Shown: positions 58,053 to 64,000 of the stretch, in pieces | Layout of the letters: the number at the start of each line of letters is the position of its first letter | Position numbering within the stretch: the stretch's first letter is position 1 | NCBI RefSeq assembly: GCF_042885655.1 | Contig: NZ_JBHVRO010000003.1 | Span: 434,001 to 498,000, forward strand | Length of the DNA stretch: 64,000 nucleotides | Direction: 5' to 3' | From: Psychrobacillus sp042885655 | Lineage (GTDB): Bacteria; Bacillota; Bacilli; Bacillales_A; Planococcaceae | Notes under the pieces: model-generated | Seen by the model: only the letters and a program-made list of their open reading frames with translations | What the model was told of the DNA's origin: nothing | Database searches by the model: none | Translations under genes and position numbers: made by a program

Positions 58053-58749
58053 TTATTGTCAGATATTTATATGTCAAAAGTGTTACTGGTGTCAGGCACC
58101 TGAAATGTTCATTTAATAGAGAGGTAGAAAGAACGAGATGTTTATAGTGATTTCAAGTATCTTTATACCAAGATGTTTATGAGGGATATTTCGAAAAAAA
58201 TGAATCTAAATAAATGGTTTTATTTTTTTTATTATATTTTTTTGATATAAATGAGAGGGTTTCAATTTTTTAAGTAAAAAATATATTAGATAGTTTTAGG
58301 TATTTTAAGAAAGTGACAATAGTCCGTGGGTTAATAGTACTGAGATTTATTTCTTCATTACCTTCTTTTTTTGACGAGGAGAGGTGGTCATGTTATGTAT
58401 TAATATAAGGAAAAGTTAGGAAGTTTTATTTCCATATTTTTCTCGGGTGTAAATTTAGAAAAGATTTAATTTGAAATATAGTTTTCAAATACATCTAGAT
58501 AATGAATGTAAAGCTATTTACTAGAAGCTGTAGATTTTGGATTATATATCGTTTTCTACCTTGTTCGAAATTGAGCTTTTGAAATATAAAATCATATAAG
58601 GTAGTAATTGGTTATAATTACATTTTAGTTTTATTGGATTGTGCAGGGTACTAGTGATATTTGCATAATTAAATTTGTTTTAAAAACTCTTTAAACAAGC
58701 TTAGATACTTATATAGAAAGAAATCACTTTAGAAAGGGTGAGTTTGAAG
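58053..58749. other. 700-base AT-rich gap
   Basis: It contains a decayed palindromic element (58072-58117) and a possible further remnant near 58643 (GTGCAGGGTACTAGTGATA). The rest is AT-rich with frequent stops in all frames and no recognised gene or RNA. Confidence 0.45.
58072..58117. repeat. GGTGCC palindromic element, decayed copy 10
   Basis: TGTCAAAAGTGTTACTGGTG, then TCAGGCACCTGAAATG. The left arm resembles copy 9, the core has one substitution and the right arm no longer pairs fully. Confidence 0.65.
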
Positions 58750-59199
58750 ATGGGAATAGATATGTGTTCTTTGGTTTTTAATAACGTTTTAACATATGAA
58801 GTCGTTCAGAAGAAAGAGGATTGGCAAGAAGGTATTACTATAATGGAGGATACTATTGTAAATAAAGATGTATACAAGAATGGACCGCTATTTTTTTCTT
58901 TTTCTCCAAATTCAGCAGAAGGAAAAACAGGGAAGTTTACATACTACTTACCAATAAATAGCACACTTCATCTTACAGAGGAAAGTAACTTTAGCTTTCA
59001 AGATTCCTTAATCCTAGAAAGAGCACTACTTCTGAGACAACAAGATATAGATTTTTATAGTGCTTATGAAACGTTTGAAAATTATGCTAACTTTCATCAA
59101 ATAGAGCTGGATAAGAAGTACTATTGCGTTTTACTAGAAGTTTACGATGATTATATTGCTGATTTTTATGTTCCTATTAAAGAACAGGGTGATGAATAA
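58750..59199 (+). CDS. DUF5085-like protein, first of a tandem pair
   Basis: A 149-residue protein, probably cytosolic. The block NGPLFFSFSPN, then YYLPINSTLHL in its middle corresponds to GSIFFSISDP and LFLPIDENYF in the next gene, so the two are tandem paralogues. The family seems to be DUF5085, which I associate from memory with LXG/type VII secretion loci of Bacillales; no such toxin gene is visible here. ATG 58750 makes the N-termini of the pair the same length; GTG 58738 and TTG 58744 lie upstream near the AAAGGG site. Its stop overlaps the next start by one base. Confidence 0.65.
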   Translation: MGIDMCSLVFNNVLTYEVVQKKEDWQEGITIMEDTIVNKDVYKNGPLFFSFSPNSAEGKTGKFTYYLPINSTLHLTEESNFSFQDSLILERALLLRQQDIDFYSAYETFENYANFHQIELDKKYYCVLLEVYDDYIADFYVPIKEQGDE

Positions 59200-59642
59200 T
59201 GATTGCAAAAAACCATCAAATCTCCTATCGAAATGTTGCATCCAAACTTTATGCCTTATTACCCAAGGAAATTGATAGTGCGATTAAAAGTTTCCATATG
59301 ATCTTAACTAGTAATGGTTATCATCCTACAGGTTCAATTTTCTTTTCTATTAGTGATCCAAAAGATGAAGTTATGTCCGTTGAATTGTTTTTACCAATTG
59401 ATGAAAATTATTTTTCTTTACCAAAAGAAGAGGAAATAAATTTTCAAAGTTATTTTAGTGTAGATAACTTACTTATGGTTAGAGTAATTGATGACTTTGA
59501 AGTGCAGTTCCCCGTAAAATATAGTGAACTTTTCGAGTATTTGAAGAATCACCAAAGAATTCAAAAAACACCAGTTTTCATTCAGTTCAAAAAGACAAAC
59601 TCTAATCAAATCTATGCTGAAATGAGTATAGGGGTAGTGTAA
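59199..59642 (+). CDS. DUF5085-like protein, second of a tandem pair
   Basis: A 147-residue paralogue of the preceding gene, translationally coupled through TAATG (stop and start share one base). It begins MIAKNHQISYRNV, has the shared GSIFFSISD and VELFLPIDENYF blocks and ends in a beta-rich segment (TPVFIQFKK). Its role is unknown. If the family link to LXG toxin loci is right, it could be a chaperone or adaptor left without its toxin. A terminator follows at 59842-59874, behind an inserted repeat. Confidence 0.65.
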   Translation: MIAKNHQISYRNVASKLYALLPKEIDSAIKSFHMILTSNGYHPTGSIFFSISDPKDEVMSVELFLPIDENYFSLPKEEEINFQSYFSVDNLLMVRVIDDFEVQFPVKYSELFEYLKNHQRIQKTPVFIQFKKTNSNQIYAEMSIGVV

Positions 59643-59699
59643 GAAAATAGTATTATTTTAATGACCAGAAATTATATAAATTTCTATACCATGAAGAGG

Positions 59700-59788
59700 T
59701 TGATTTCCACTGATATCGAAACTTTCGAAAGTGGAAGCATCTTGCTGGCTAATCCCCTAGGAGCCCGCCGCCTTTCGCTCCAATCAAC
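59700..59788. repeat. GTTGATT...AATCAAC-bounded dispersed repeat, short copy
   Basis: It starts GTTGATTTCC and ends CGCTCCAATCAAC, with GCCGCCTTTCGCTC inside, wording I know from a common Bacillus intergenic element. The terminal inverted repeats GTTGATT/AATCAAC are intact, but the interior is shorter than usual. Fragments of the same kind lie at 1638-1709 and 15369-15420. Confidence 0.65.
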
Positions 59789-59841
59789 TGGACAAATAAG
59801 AATGACAAGTTGTTTCGTATCGATGGATAAAGAAGCGAAGC

Positions 59842-59874
59842 AGCGGACGAAATTGTATCTTCGTCCGCTTTTAA
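59842..59874 (+). terminator. rho-independent terminator
   Basis: AGCGGACGA pairs with TCGTCCGCT, followed by TTTTA. It probably ended the DUF5085-like transcript before the repeat inserted upstream of it. Confidence 0.8.
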
Positions 59875-60125
59875 AAGAGTAGGACAGGATATTATCTTTC
59901 ATTATCAAAACCAAAAACACCTTGACTTCAAATAGTTCCAGAGGGAGAGGGACAAACATCCGTAGCAAGAGCCATAACTCTAATGGAAATGACCTATACA
60001 AAATAGGAGATATGAGGTTTGTAGTATATAATGTAGAAAGAGAAGAAATGATTTCTACAGATAAACCAACTAAATTGATAAATCGATCATCTCATATAAA
60101 TTGAAGTAAAAGGAGTTTGGAATTT

Positions 60126-60557
60126 TTGAGTAAAAAAATTATTAAAGATGAACTGCCAGAGAATTATGAGGAACTTAAAAAAGCGGTAAACCGCACAGCA
60201 AGCTGGAGAGCTCGTTATGAAGCTGTGGAAGAGCTTGGAAGTTATAATACAAGCCAAGTAATTGATATTTTGAAAACAAGATTAGCAAATGATCCTGTTT
60301 ACAAAATTCAAGAAGCTGCATATCGCATTCTTATAGAGTTTGGAGAAAATGTTCAATTACCAGCTCAAAAAAAATTCGAAGTCGTTAAAGGGGCTAATAA
60401 AGTTTTCTTACGAGTGAAGAAGAGTTTACCGAAAGACCATACATTTGAAGAATTCGCAACAAAATTAAAAAGAATGCGAATCGACGTGTACGATGCATAC
60501 GAAGGCGAAAGAGGCATCGACTGGTTAGAAAAAGAATGGGCTAGCGTAGGGAAATAA
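60126..60557 (+). CDS. HEAT-repeat protein
   Basis: A 143-residue soluble protein. The segment ASWRARYEAVEELGSYNTSQV followed by KIQEAAYRILIEFGE forms a pair of HEAT-type helical hairpins (residues about 25-80); a basic C-terminal domain (KVFLRVKKSLPKDHTFEEF) follows. TTG 60126 is used with AAAAGGAG ten bases upstream; TTG 60117 is too close to that site. Proteins of this type usually act as small binding scaffolds. I cannot name the partner. A palindromic element with a T run follows at 60583. Confidence 0.75.
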   Translation: MSKKIIKDELPENYEELKKAVNRTASWRARYEAVEELGSYNTSQVIDILKTRLANDPVYKIQEAAYRILIEFGENVQLPAQKKFEVVKGANKVFLRVKKSLPKDHTFEEFATKLKRMRIDVYDAYEGERGIDWLEKEWASVGK

Positions 60558-60582
60558 CTTCCATGAAGATTTCATAAATCAG

Positions 60583-60632
60583 TGTTACAAATATGTTACA
60601 GGTGCCAGGCACCGGTAATATATTTGTAACAC
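60583..60632. repeat. GGTGCC palindromic element, copy 11, with T run
   Basis: GTGTTACAAATATGTTAC and GTAATATATTTGTAACAC flank AGGTGCCAGGCACCG. Here, unlike in other copies, the right arm runs into TTTTTTT, so it could act as the terminator of the HEAT gene. Confidence 0.85.
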
Positions 60633-60646
60633 TTTTTTTGTAGAGA

Positions 60647-60682
60647 AAAGCCCTTTGAGTTGTGTCAAAGGGCTTTTGTTAA
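60647..60682. terminator. bidirectional terminator
   Basis: AAAAGCCCTTTGA pairs with TCAAAGGGCTTTT around a five-base loop. It ends the minus-strand IclR gene. Confidence 0.9.
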
Positions 60683-61416
60683 TGGCTGGATACTAGTTTT
60701 TGTGAGATTCGGTTTCCTGTTTCTATAGCTTTTTTAGCTAGAAACTCTAGTCTTTCTTCGGATAGGTTGAAGCTAACGACTCCTATACTTATAGCTCCAA
60801 TTACTTGACCGAAGCTATCTTTGATAGACACTGCTACTGAGGATGTGCCTTCTGTTCTTTCGGAGTGGCTTGTTGCGTATCCTTGTCTTTTTATTTGATC
60901 GAATGTTTTTTTCATTTCAGTTATTTGGTCTGCTGATATGAGTTGTGACAGTATGCCTTCTGCTTTGGCTGATGGCATAGCTGCTAGCATCGATTTATTG
61001 GCAGCTCCAATATTCATTGGTATGCGTAAACCCATCTGGTCATAAATTCGAATTGGGTTGTTCAGACTATCAATTCTTTCTACAATAATTGATTCCGTCC
61101 CTAGAGGCTTACTTAAATAAACGCTTTCCTCCACTTCTTTAGACAATAGTTCAATCTCCGGTCTAATTTTGCTAATATAATCCACCGAATCATATACTTG
61201 TAGACCATACTCCAACCAAATTACACCTAGTTTGTAAGTTTTCGTTTGTTCATCTTGTTCTACCATTCCTTGTTTTATCATTGCTTGAAGTAATCTGTGC
61301 ATTGTGCTGAGTGGAAGTTCACACAGTTTAGAAAGATCTGAAATTGTTACACCTTTTTCTGTCGCATGTGTTGCTAACACTTTCGCAACAGTCATCGCTC
61401 GGATGATAGATTGCAT
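60679..61416 (-). CDS. IclR family transcriptional regulator
   Basis: A 245-residue regulator: winged helix-turn-helix at residues 5-60 (TISDLSKLCELPLSTMHRLLQAMIKQGMVEQ) and an IclR ligand-binding domain (about 75-240) with the family segments GAANKSMLAAMPS and SVAVSIKDSFGQVIGAISI. It is divergent from two dimethylargininase-type genes and a permease, so it most likely controls them in response to an amino-acid-derived ligand. Candidate binding sites lie at 61535-61549 and 61546-61559. ATG 61416 follows AAAGGAGG. Confidence 0.92.
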   Translation of the reverse strand: MQSIIRAMTVAKVLATHATEKGVTISDLSKLCELPLSTMHRLLQAMIKQGMVEQDEQTKTYKLGVIWLEYGLQVYDSVDYISKIRPEIELLSKEVEESVYLSKPLGTESIIVERIDSLNNPIRIYDQMGLRIPMNIGAANKSMLAAMPSAKAEGILSQLISADQITEMKKTFDQIKRQGYATSHSERTEGTSSVAVSIKDSFGQVIGAISIGVVSFNLSEERLEFLAKKAIETGNRISQKLVSSH

Positions 61417-61492
61417 CTAATAGGCCTCCTTTTATCAAATGGAAAGTTAATTTACTATTTTGATATAATTAAAAAATAAGATTCTAAATATA

Positions 61493-61521
61493 TTGACATT
61501 GTAACACATTGCAATTATATT
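61493..61521 (+). promoter_or_regulatory. sigma-A promoter of the dimethylargininase operon
   Basis: TTGACA (61493-61498), a 17-base spacer and TATATT (61516-61521) form a nearly ideal promoter about 60 bases before the first gene. The transcript would begin near 61528, directly before the palindrome at 61535. Confidence 0.8.
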
Positions 61522-61534
61522 TTACATATAGACT

Positions 61535-61559
61535 TTCCGATATTCGGAAACGTTTTCCA
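61535..61559. promoter_or_regulatory. operator candidates: TTCCGA/TCGGAA palindrome and GGAAACGTTTTCC
   Basis: TTCCGATATTCGGAA is a perfect 15-base palindrome. It overlaps GGAAACGTTTTCC, a second palindrome that also partly matches a catabolite-response element. Both lie just after the expected transcription start, where a repressor would block initiation. IclR binding is the first guess, CcpA the second. Confidence 0.6.
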
Positions 61560-61582
61560 CTCAACGGAAAAGGAGAATTGAA

Positions 61583-62455
61583 ATGACATATAATTCATCT
61601 ATGTTTAAAAAGTTAGACCGAGTAATTGTCAAACATCCAAATGAAGCTTTTATTAGTCAAGCACATTTGTCTGATCAATGGAAAGTATTTAACTACTTAC
61701 AAGAACCCAATTTTGACGAGGCGGTTCGTGAGTATAAAGGATTCATCGAGATTTTAGAAAAGCATGTACCTCAAATTGATTATCTTCCAGCGGCAGATAC
61801 TGTCGGATTAGATTCTATCTACGCGCATGACCCAGTTAAATTCACACCAGCCGGAGCCATCATTTTAAAATCTGGCAAAAAGTTAAGACAACCTGAAGCT
61901 TTGGTTTATAAAGAGTTTTTACAAGAAAAAGAGATTCCAGTTATTGGAGAGTTAACGGGTGAAGCAGTATCTGACGGTGGAGATATCGTTTGGTTAGATG
62001 ATAAAACACTTGTAGTTGGCCGCGGTTATCGTACAAATGACGAAGCGATTCGCCAATTAAAAGAAATAACAGCACCATATGTAGATGAGTTTATCGTTGT
62101 GCAACTTCCACACGATCAAGGCGAGGCAGAATGTCTACATCTTATGTCTTTCATTAGCATGGTTGATAAAGATTTGGCAGTAGTACATTCACCATTAATG
62201 CCAGTATTCTTCCGCCAATTATTAATCGAACGAGGAATTCAATTAGTTGAAGTACCAAAGGCAGAGTATGACACGCTTGGATGTAATGTGTTAGCGCTTT
62301 CACCACGAGTTTGTGTCATCGTTGAGGGAAATGATTCAACTAAGCAACAGCTGCTAGAGGCTGGAGCGACAGTTTATGAATATAAAGGTCAAGAAATCAG
62401 TGTATTAGGTACAGGTGGACCAACATGCTTAACATGTCCAGTTGTAAGAAACTAA
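61583..62455 (+). CDS. dimethylarginine dimethylaminohydrolase / arginine deiminase-fold protein 1
   Basis: A 290-residue guanidine-group-modifying enzyme with the pentein fold. The substrate-site segments are IYAHDPVKFT, the DGGDIVWLDD strand, GRGYRTNDEA, and catalytic His in EAECLHLMSF; the nucleophile is probably Cys282 in GGPTCLTCP, with a second Cys at 285. Enzymes of this group hydrolyse methylarginines or arginine to citrulline plus amine or ammonia in the cytosol. The second family member follows 15 bases downstream. Only family-level assignment is safe. ATG 61583 has an AAAAGGAGA site. Confidence 0.88.
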   Translation: MTYNSSMFKKLDRVIVKHPNEAFISQAHLSDQWKVFNYLQEPNFDEAVREYKGFIEILEKHVPQIDYLPAADTVGLDSIYAHDPVKFTPAGAIILKSGKKLRQPEALVYKEFLQEKEIPVIGELTGEAVSDGGDIVWLDDKTLVVGRGYRTNDEAIRQLKEITAPYVDEFIVVQLPHDQGEAECLHLMSFISMVDKDLAVVHSPLMPVFFRQLLIERGIQLVEVPKAEYDTLGCNVLALSPRVCVIVEGNDSTKQQLLEAGATVYEYKGQEISVLGTGGPTCLTCPVVRN

Positions 62456-62470
62456 AGGAGGAAAATGAAA

Positions 62471-63238
62471 ATGAGTATATTTAAAAATGTTATCGCAAAA
62501 ACACCAGGAAAGAGCTATGTAGGAGGGTTAACTACATCAGATTTAGGGACACCAGATTACGATAAATTATTAGTGCAACACGAGGCATACGTTGAAACTT
62601 TGAAAAAATGTGGAGTAGAAGTAACGCTACTTTCTCCAAGTGAAGAGTTTCCAGATTCCACATTTGTAGAAGATGCAGCGGTTCTTACATCTGATTTTGC
62701 TGTTATTACAAATCCTGGCGCAGACTCTCGTAACGGTGAAATTGTTGAAATTGAAAGCGTTTTAAAAGACTTTTATAAGAAGTTTCACTATATTAAAGCA
62801 CCTGGAACACTTGATGGAGGAGATATTCTTCAAGCAGAAGATTGTTTCTATATTGGAATTTCTGAACGTACAAATGAAGAAGGCGCTCGTCAACTAAAAG
62901 AAATTCTTGAAAGCGAAGGATTTGAAGCAACAATTATTCCACTTAAAAAATTCTTCCACTTAAAAACAGGTATTGCTTATTTAGGTAACAATAAAATGGT
63001 AGTTGCAGGCGAATTTGTAGATCATCCTGCTTTTGATTCATACGAAAAAATTGTTATTGGCAAAGAAGATGAGTACTCTGCAAACTGTATCCGTGTGAAC
63101 GACTATGTAATTATTCCACAAGGATATAGCGAAACGAAACGCAAAATCAATGAAGCTGGCTTTGAAACAATCGAATTAGATATGTCTGAAGTTCGAAAAC
63201 AAGACGGCGGCCTAAGCTGCTTGTCACTAAGATTCTAA
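62471..63238 (+). CDS. dimethylargininase-like protein 2 (DDAH type)
   Basis: A 255-residue pentein-fold enzyme close to dimethylargininases: DSTFVEDAAVL, NPGADSR, GTLDGGDIL and the His of FFHLKTGIAYL surround the active site, and the nucleophile is Cys250 in GGLSCLSLRF, six residues from the end as in bacterial DDAH. It should convert dimethylarginine to citrulline and dimethylamine. ATG 62471 is chosen (AAAGGAGG about nine bases upstream); ATG 62465 lies too close to the site. The overlapping mRNA with the first enzyme and the permease downstream suggests uptake and breakdown of methylated arginine or related guanidines. Confidence 0.9.
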   Translation: MSIFKNVIAKTPGKSYVGGLTTSDLGTPDYDKLLVQHEAYVETLKKCGVEVTLLSPSEEFPDSTFVEDAAVLTSDFAVITNPGADSRNGEIVEIESVLKDFYKKFHYIKAPGTLDGGDILQAEDCFYIGISERTNEEGARQLKEILESEGFEATIIPLKKFFHLKTGIAYLGNNKMVVAGEFVDHPAFDSYEKIVIGKEDEYSANCIRVNDYVIIPQGYSETKRKINEAGFETIELDMSEVRKQDGGLSCLSLRF

Positions 63239-63276
63239 TATATTACAGGTGCCAGGCACCCACACAAATTCGAGAC
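63239..63276. repeat. GGTGCC palindromic element, incomplete copy 12
   Basis: ATATTACAGGTGCCAGGCAC is followed by CCACACAAATTCGAG, the same non-pairing right flank as the copy at 38000. A further half core (GGTGCCTGG) lies at 63298-63306. It sits within the presumed dimethylargininase-permease operon. Confidence 0.7.
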
Positions 63277-63325
63277 TATTCTGAATATTGTTTGTAGGTG
63301 CCTGGGATAGATGGGGGAAAGTGTT

Positions 63326-64000
63326 ATGTCAAATATTGGGGATCAAGTAGTGCAAGGAGATTTATTAAAAAGATCGATGAAGAGCCGCCATTTATTTATG
63401 CTTTCTCTTGGAGGAGTAATTGGGACTGGCCTATTTTTAAATGCAGGATATACGATTAATCAAGCGGGTCCAGGTGGTGCCATAGTTGGTTACTTATTTG
63501 GAGGATTAATCTTATATATGGTTATGATTTGTTTGGGAGAACTTGCCGTTTATATGCCAGTAACTGGCTCTTTCCAAACATATGCAACTCGTTTTATTAG
63601 TCCGTCTGCAGGATTTTCACTTGGATGGATGTACTTTGTCGGTTCTGCTGCTACTGCAGGGGTAGAGTTTACTGCCGCCGGGATACTCATGAAGCATTGG
63701 TTTCCTGATGTTCCTGTTTGGATATGGTGTGCTTTGTTTATGGTTTTATTATTTTCGTTAAATGCTCTATCGACAAAAGCGTTTGCGGAAACAGAGTTTT
63801 GGTTAGCAGGTATTAAAGTAGTTGCGGTAATTTTGTTTATCATAATTGGAGTGGGAGCTATTTTCGGTCTTATTCCACTGGAAGATAGAGCGACACCAGC
63901 ACTTACCAACTTGGCACCTTCTGGATTGTTTCCAGCGGGAATTGCAATCGTTTTTGTGACGATGATGAACGTTATCTTCTCTTACCAAGGTTCGGAGATG
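63326..64000 (+). CDS. amino-acid permease of the APC superfamily (3' end outside window)
   Basis: The frame from ATG 63326 runs open for 225 codons to the window edge. The N-terminus has the APC signature LGGVIGTGLFLNAGYTINQAG in the first membrane helix, followed by LGELAVYMPVTGSFQTYATR in the third and GWMYFVG in the next, typical of the AAT family (RocE, LysP, AnsP-like). About six membrane segments are included. GGGGGAAAG precedes the start. Located behind two dimethylargininase genes, it probably imports arginine or a methylated arginine, but specificity is inferred from context only. Confidence 0.9.
   Translation, partial: MSNIGDQVVQGDLLKRSMKSRHLFMLSLGGVIGTGLFLNAGYTINQAGPGGAIVGYLFGGLILYMVMICLGELAVYMPVTGSFQTYATRFISPSAGFSLGWMYFVGSAATAGVEFTAAGILMKHWFPDVPVWIWCALFMVLLFSLNALSTKAFAETEFWLAGIKVVAVILFIIIGVGAIFGLIPLEDRATPALTNLAPSGLFPAGIAIVFVTMMNVIFSYQGSEM

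Larger units (their letters stand above)
59643..60125. other. gap with repeat element, terminator and gene debris
   Basis: It holds the GTTGATT-bounded repeat (59700-59788), a terminator (59842-59874) and about 200 bases that look like decayed coding sequence: one frame reads IVPEGEGQTSVARAITLM before a TAG near 60008, and another reads on after it. I cannot identify the source gene. Confidence 0.4.

Noticed and set aside
59661..60001. Frames on both strands around the GTTGATT repeat (59661-59882 plus, 59684-60001 minus)
   Set aside because: They consist of translated repeat element and terminator sequence.
63550..63988. Minus-strand frames opposite the permease
   Set aside because: The plus frame has the APC permease signature and continues to the window edge; these are shadows.
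1..64000. tRNA, rRNA, riboswitch or prophage genes
   Set aside because: I found no clover-leaf, rRNA wording, conserved riboswitch core or phage structural gene, though small RNAs cannot be excluded by eye.

Overview
The window looks like a chromosomal stretch of a low-GC Gram-positive bacterium of the order Bacillales, most likely Planococcaceae (Psychrobacillus/Lysinibacillus-like). The reasons are AT-rich DNA, strong AGGAGG ribosome binding sites, many TTG starts, homologues of Bacillus proteins (a LytH-type sporulation peptidase, bacillithiol-linked YtxJ, a YuiD-type PAP2 protein, an RsbR-type stressosome protein) and large multidomain exoproteins. The genus is inferred from gene content only.

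Layout. 1-5.9 kb: end of an unrecognised gene, a dead and a live VOC/glyoxalase gene, then a PTS operon carrying its own HPr, IIB, IIA, IIC and a MupG/DUF871-type glycosidase. 6.2-29.7 kb: four secreted subtilisin-like (S8) proteases; between the first and second lie a membrane-anchored HtrA-like protease, an RNase H-like protein, a small membrane protein, a PAS-GGDEF cyclase and a YdjM-like membrane protein. 29.8-46.9 kb: a HupE-like membrane protein, a 2252-residue lamin-tail/OB-fold/PHP exoprotein, a TPR-containing RNPP/Rgg-type regulator, a fifth divergent subtilase and an S-layer-like surface protein. 47-60.6 kb: housekeeping and stress genes (SDR epimerase, alpha/beta hydrolase, AhpC-type peroxiredoxin, thioredoxin-like protein, deaminase, class I glutamine amidotransferase, LytH-type peptidase, Dph6-like ATPase, YuiD, YtxJ, RsbR, TetR, two DUF5085-like genes, HEAT protein) mixed with gene debris. 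60.7-64 kb: an IclR regulator divergent from two dimethylargininase/arginine-deiminase-fold genes and an amino-acid permease cut by the window edge.

Most notable is the exoprotein island. Five large secreted proteins (four subtilases and the PHP/lamin-tail protein) end in the same domain of about 155 residues, after a Gly-rich and Pro/Thr-rich linker. It starts with a Cys pair and CLQVNK and ends in a YRVYR..PGMY..YIVQ.SNV..KK pattern. In the 2252-residue protein it sits where SLH repeats are usually found. I infer that it is a surface-retention module. Its coding DNA appears to be homogenised between unrelated genes. The first protease lacks it and may be released. The RNPP-type regulator, with a perfect 25-bp palindrome in its divergent intergenic region, is the obvious candidate controller.

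A second theme is a dispersed palindrome with an invariant core (GGTGCC, central T or A, GGCACC) and co-varying arms. Twelve copies lie in gaps between genes from 13 kb on, nine of them between 48 and 63.3 kb.
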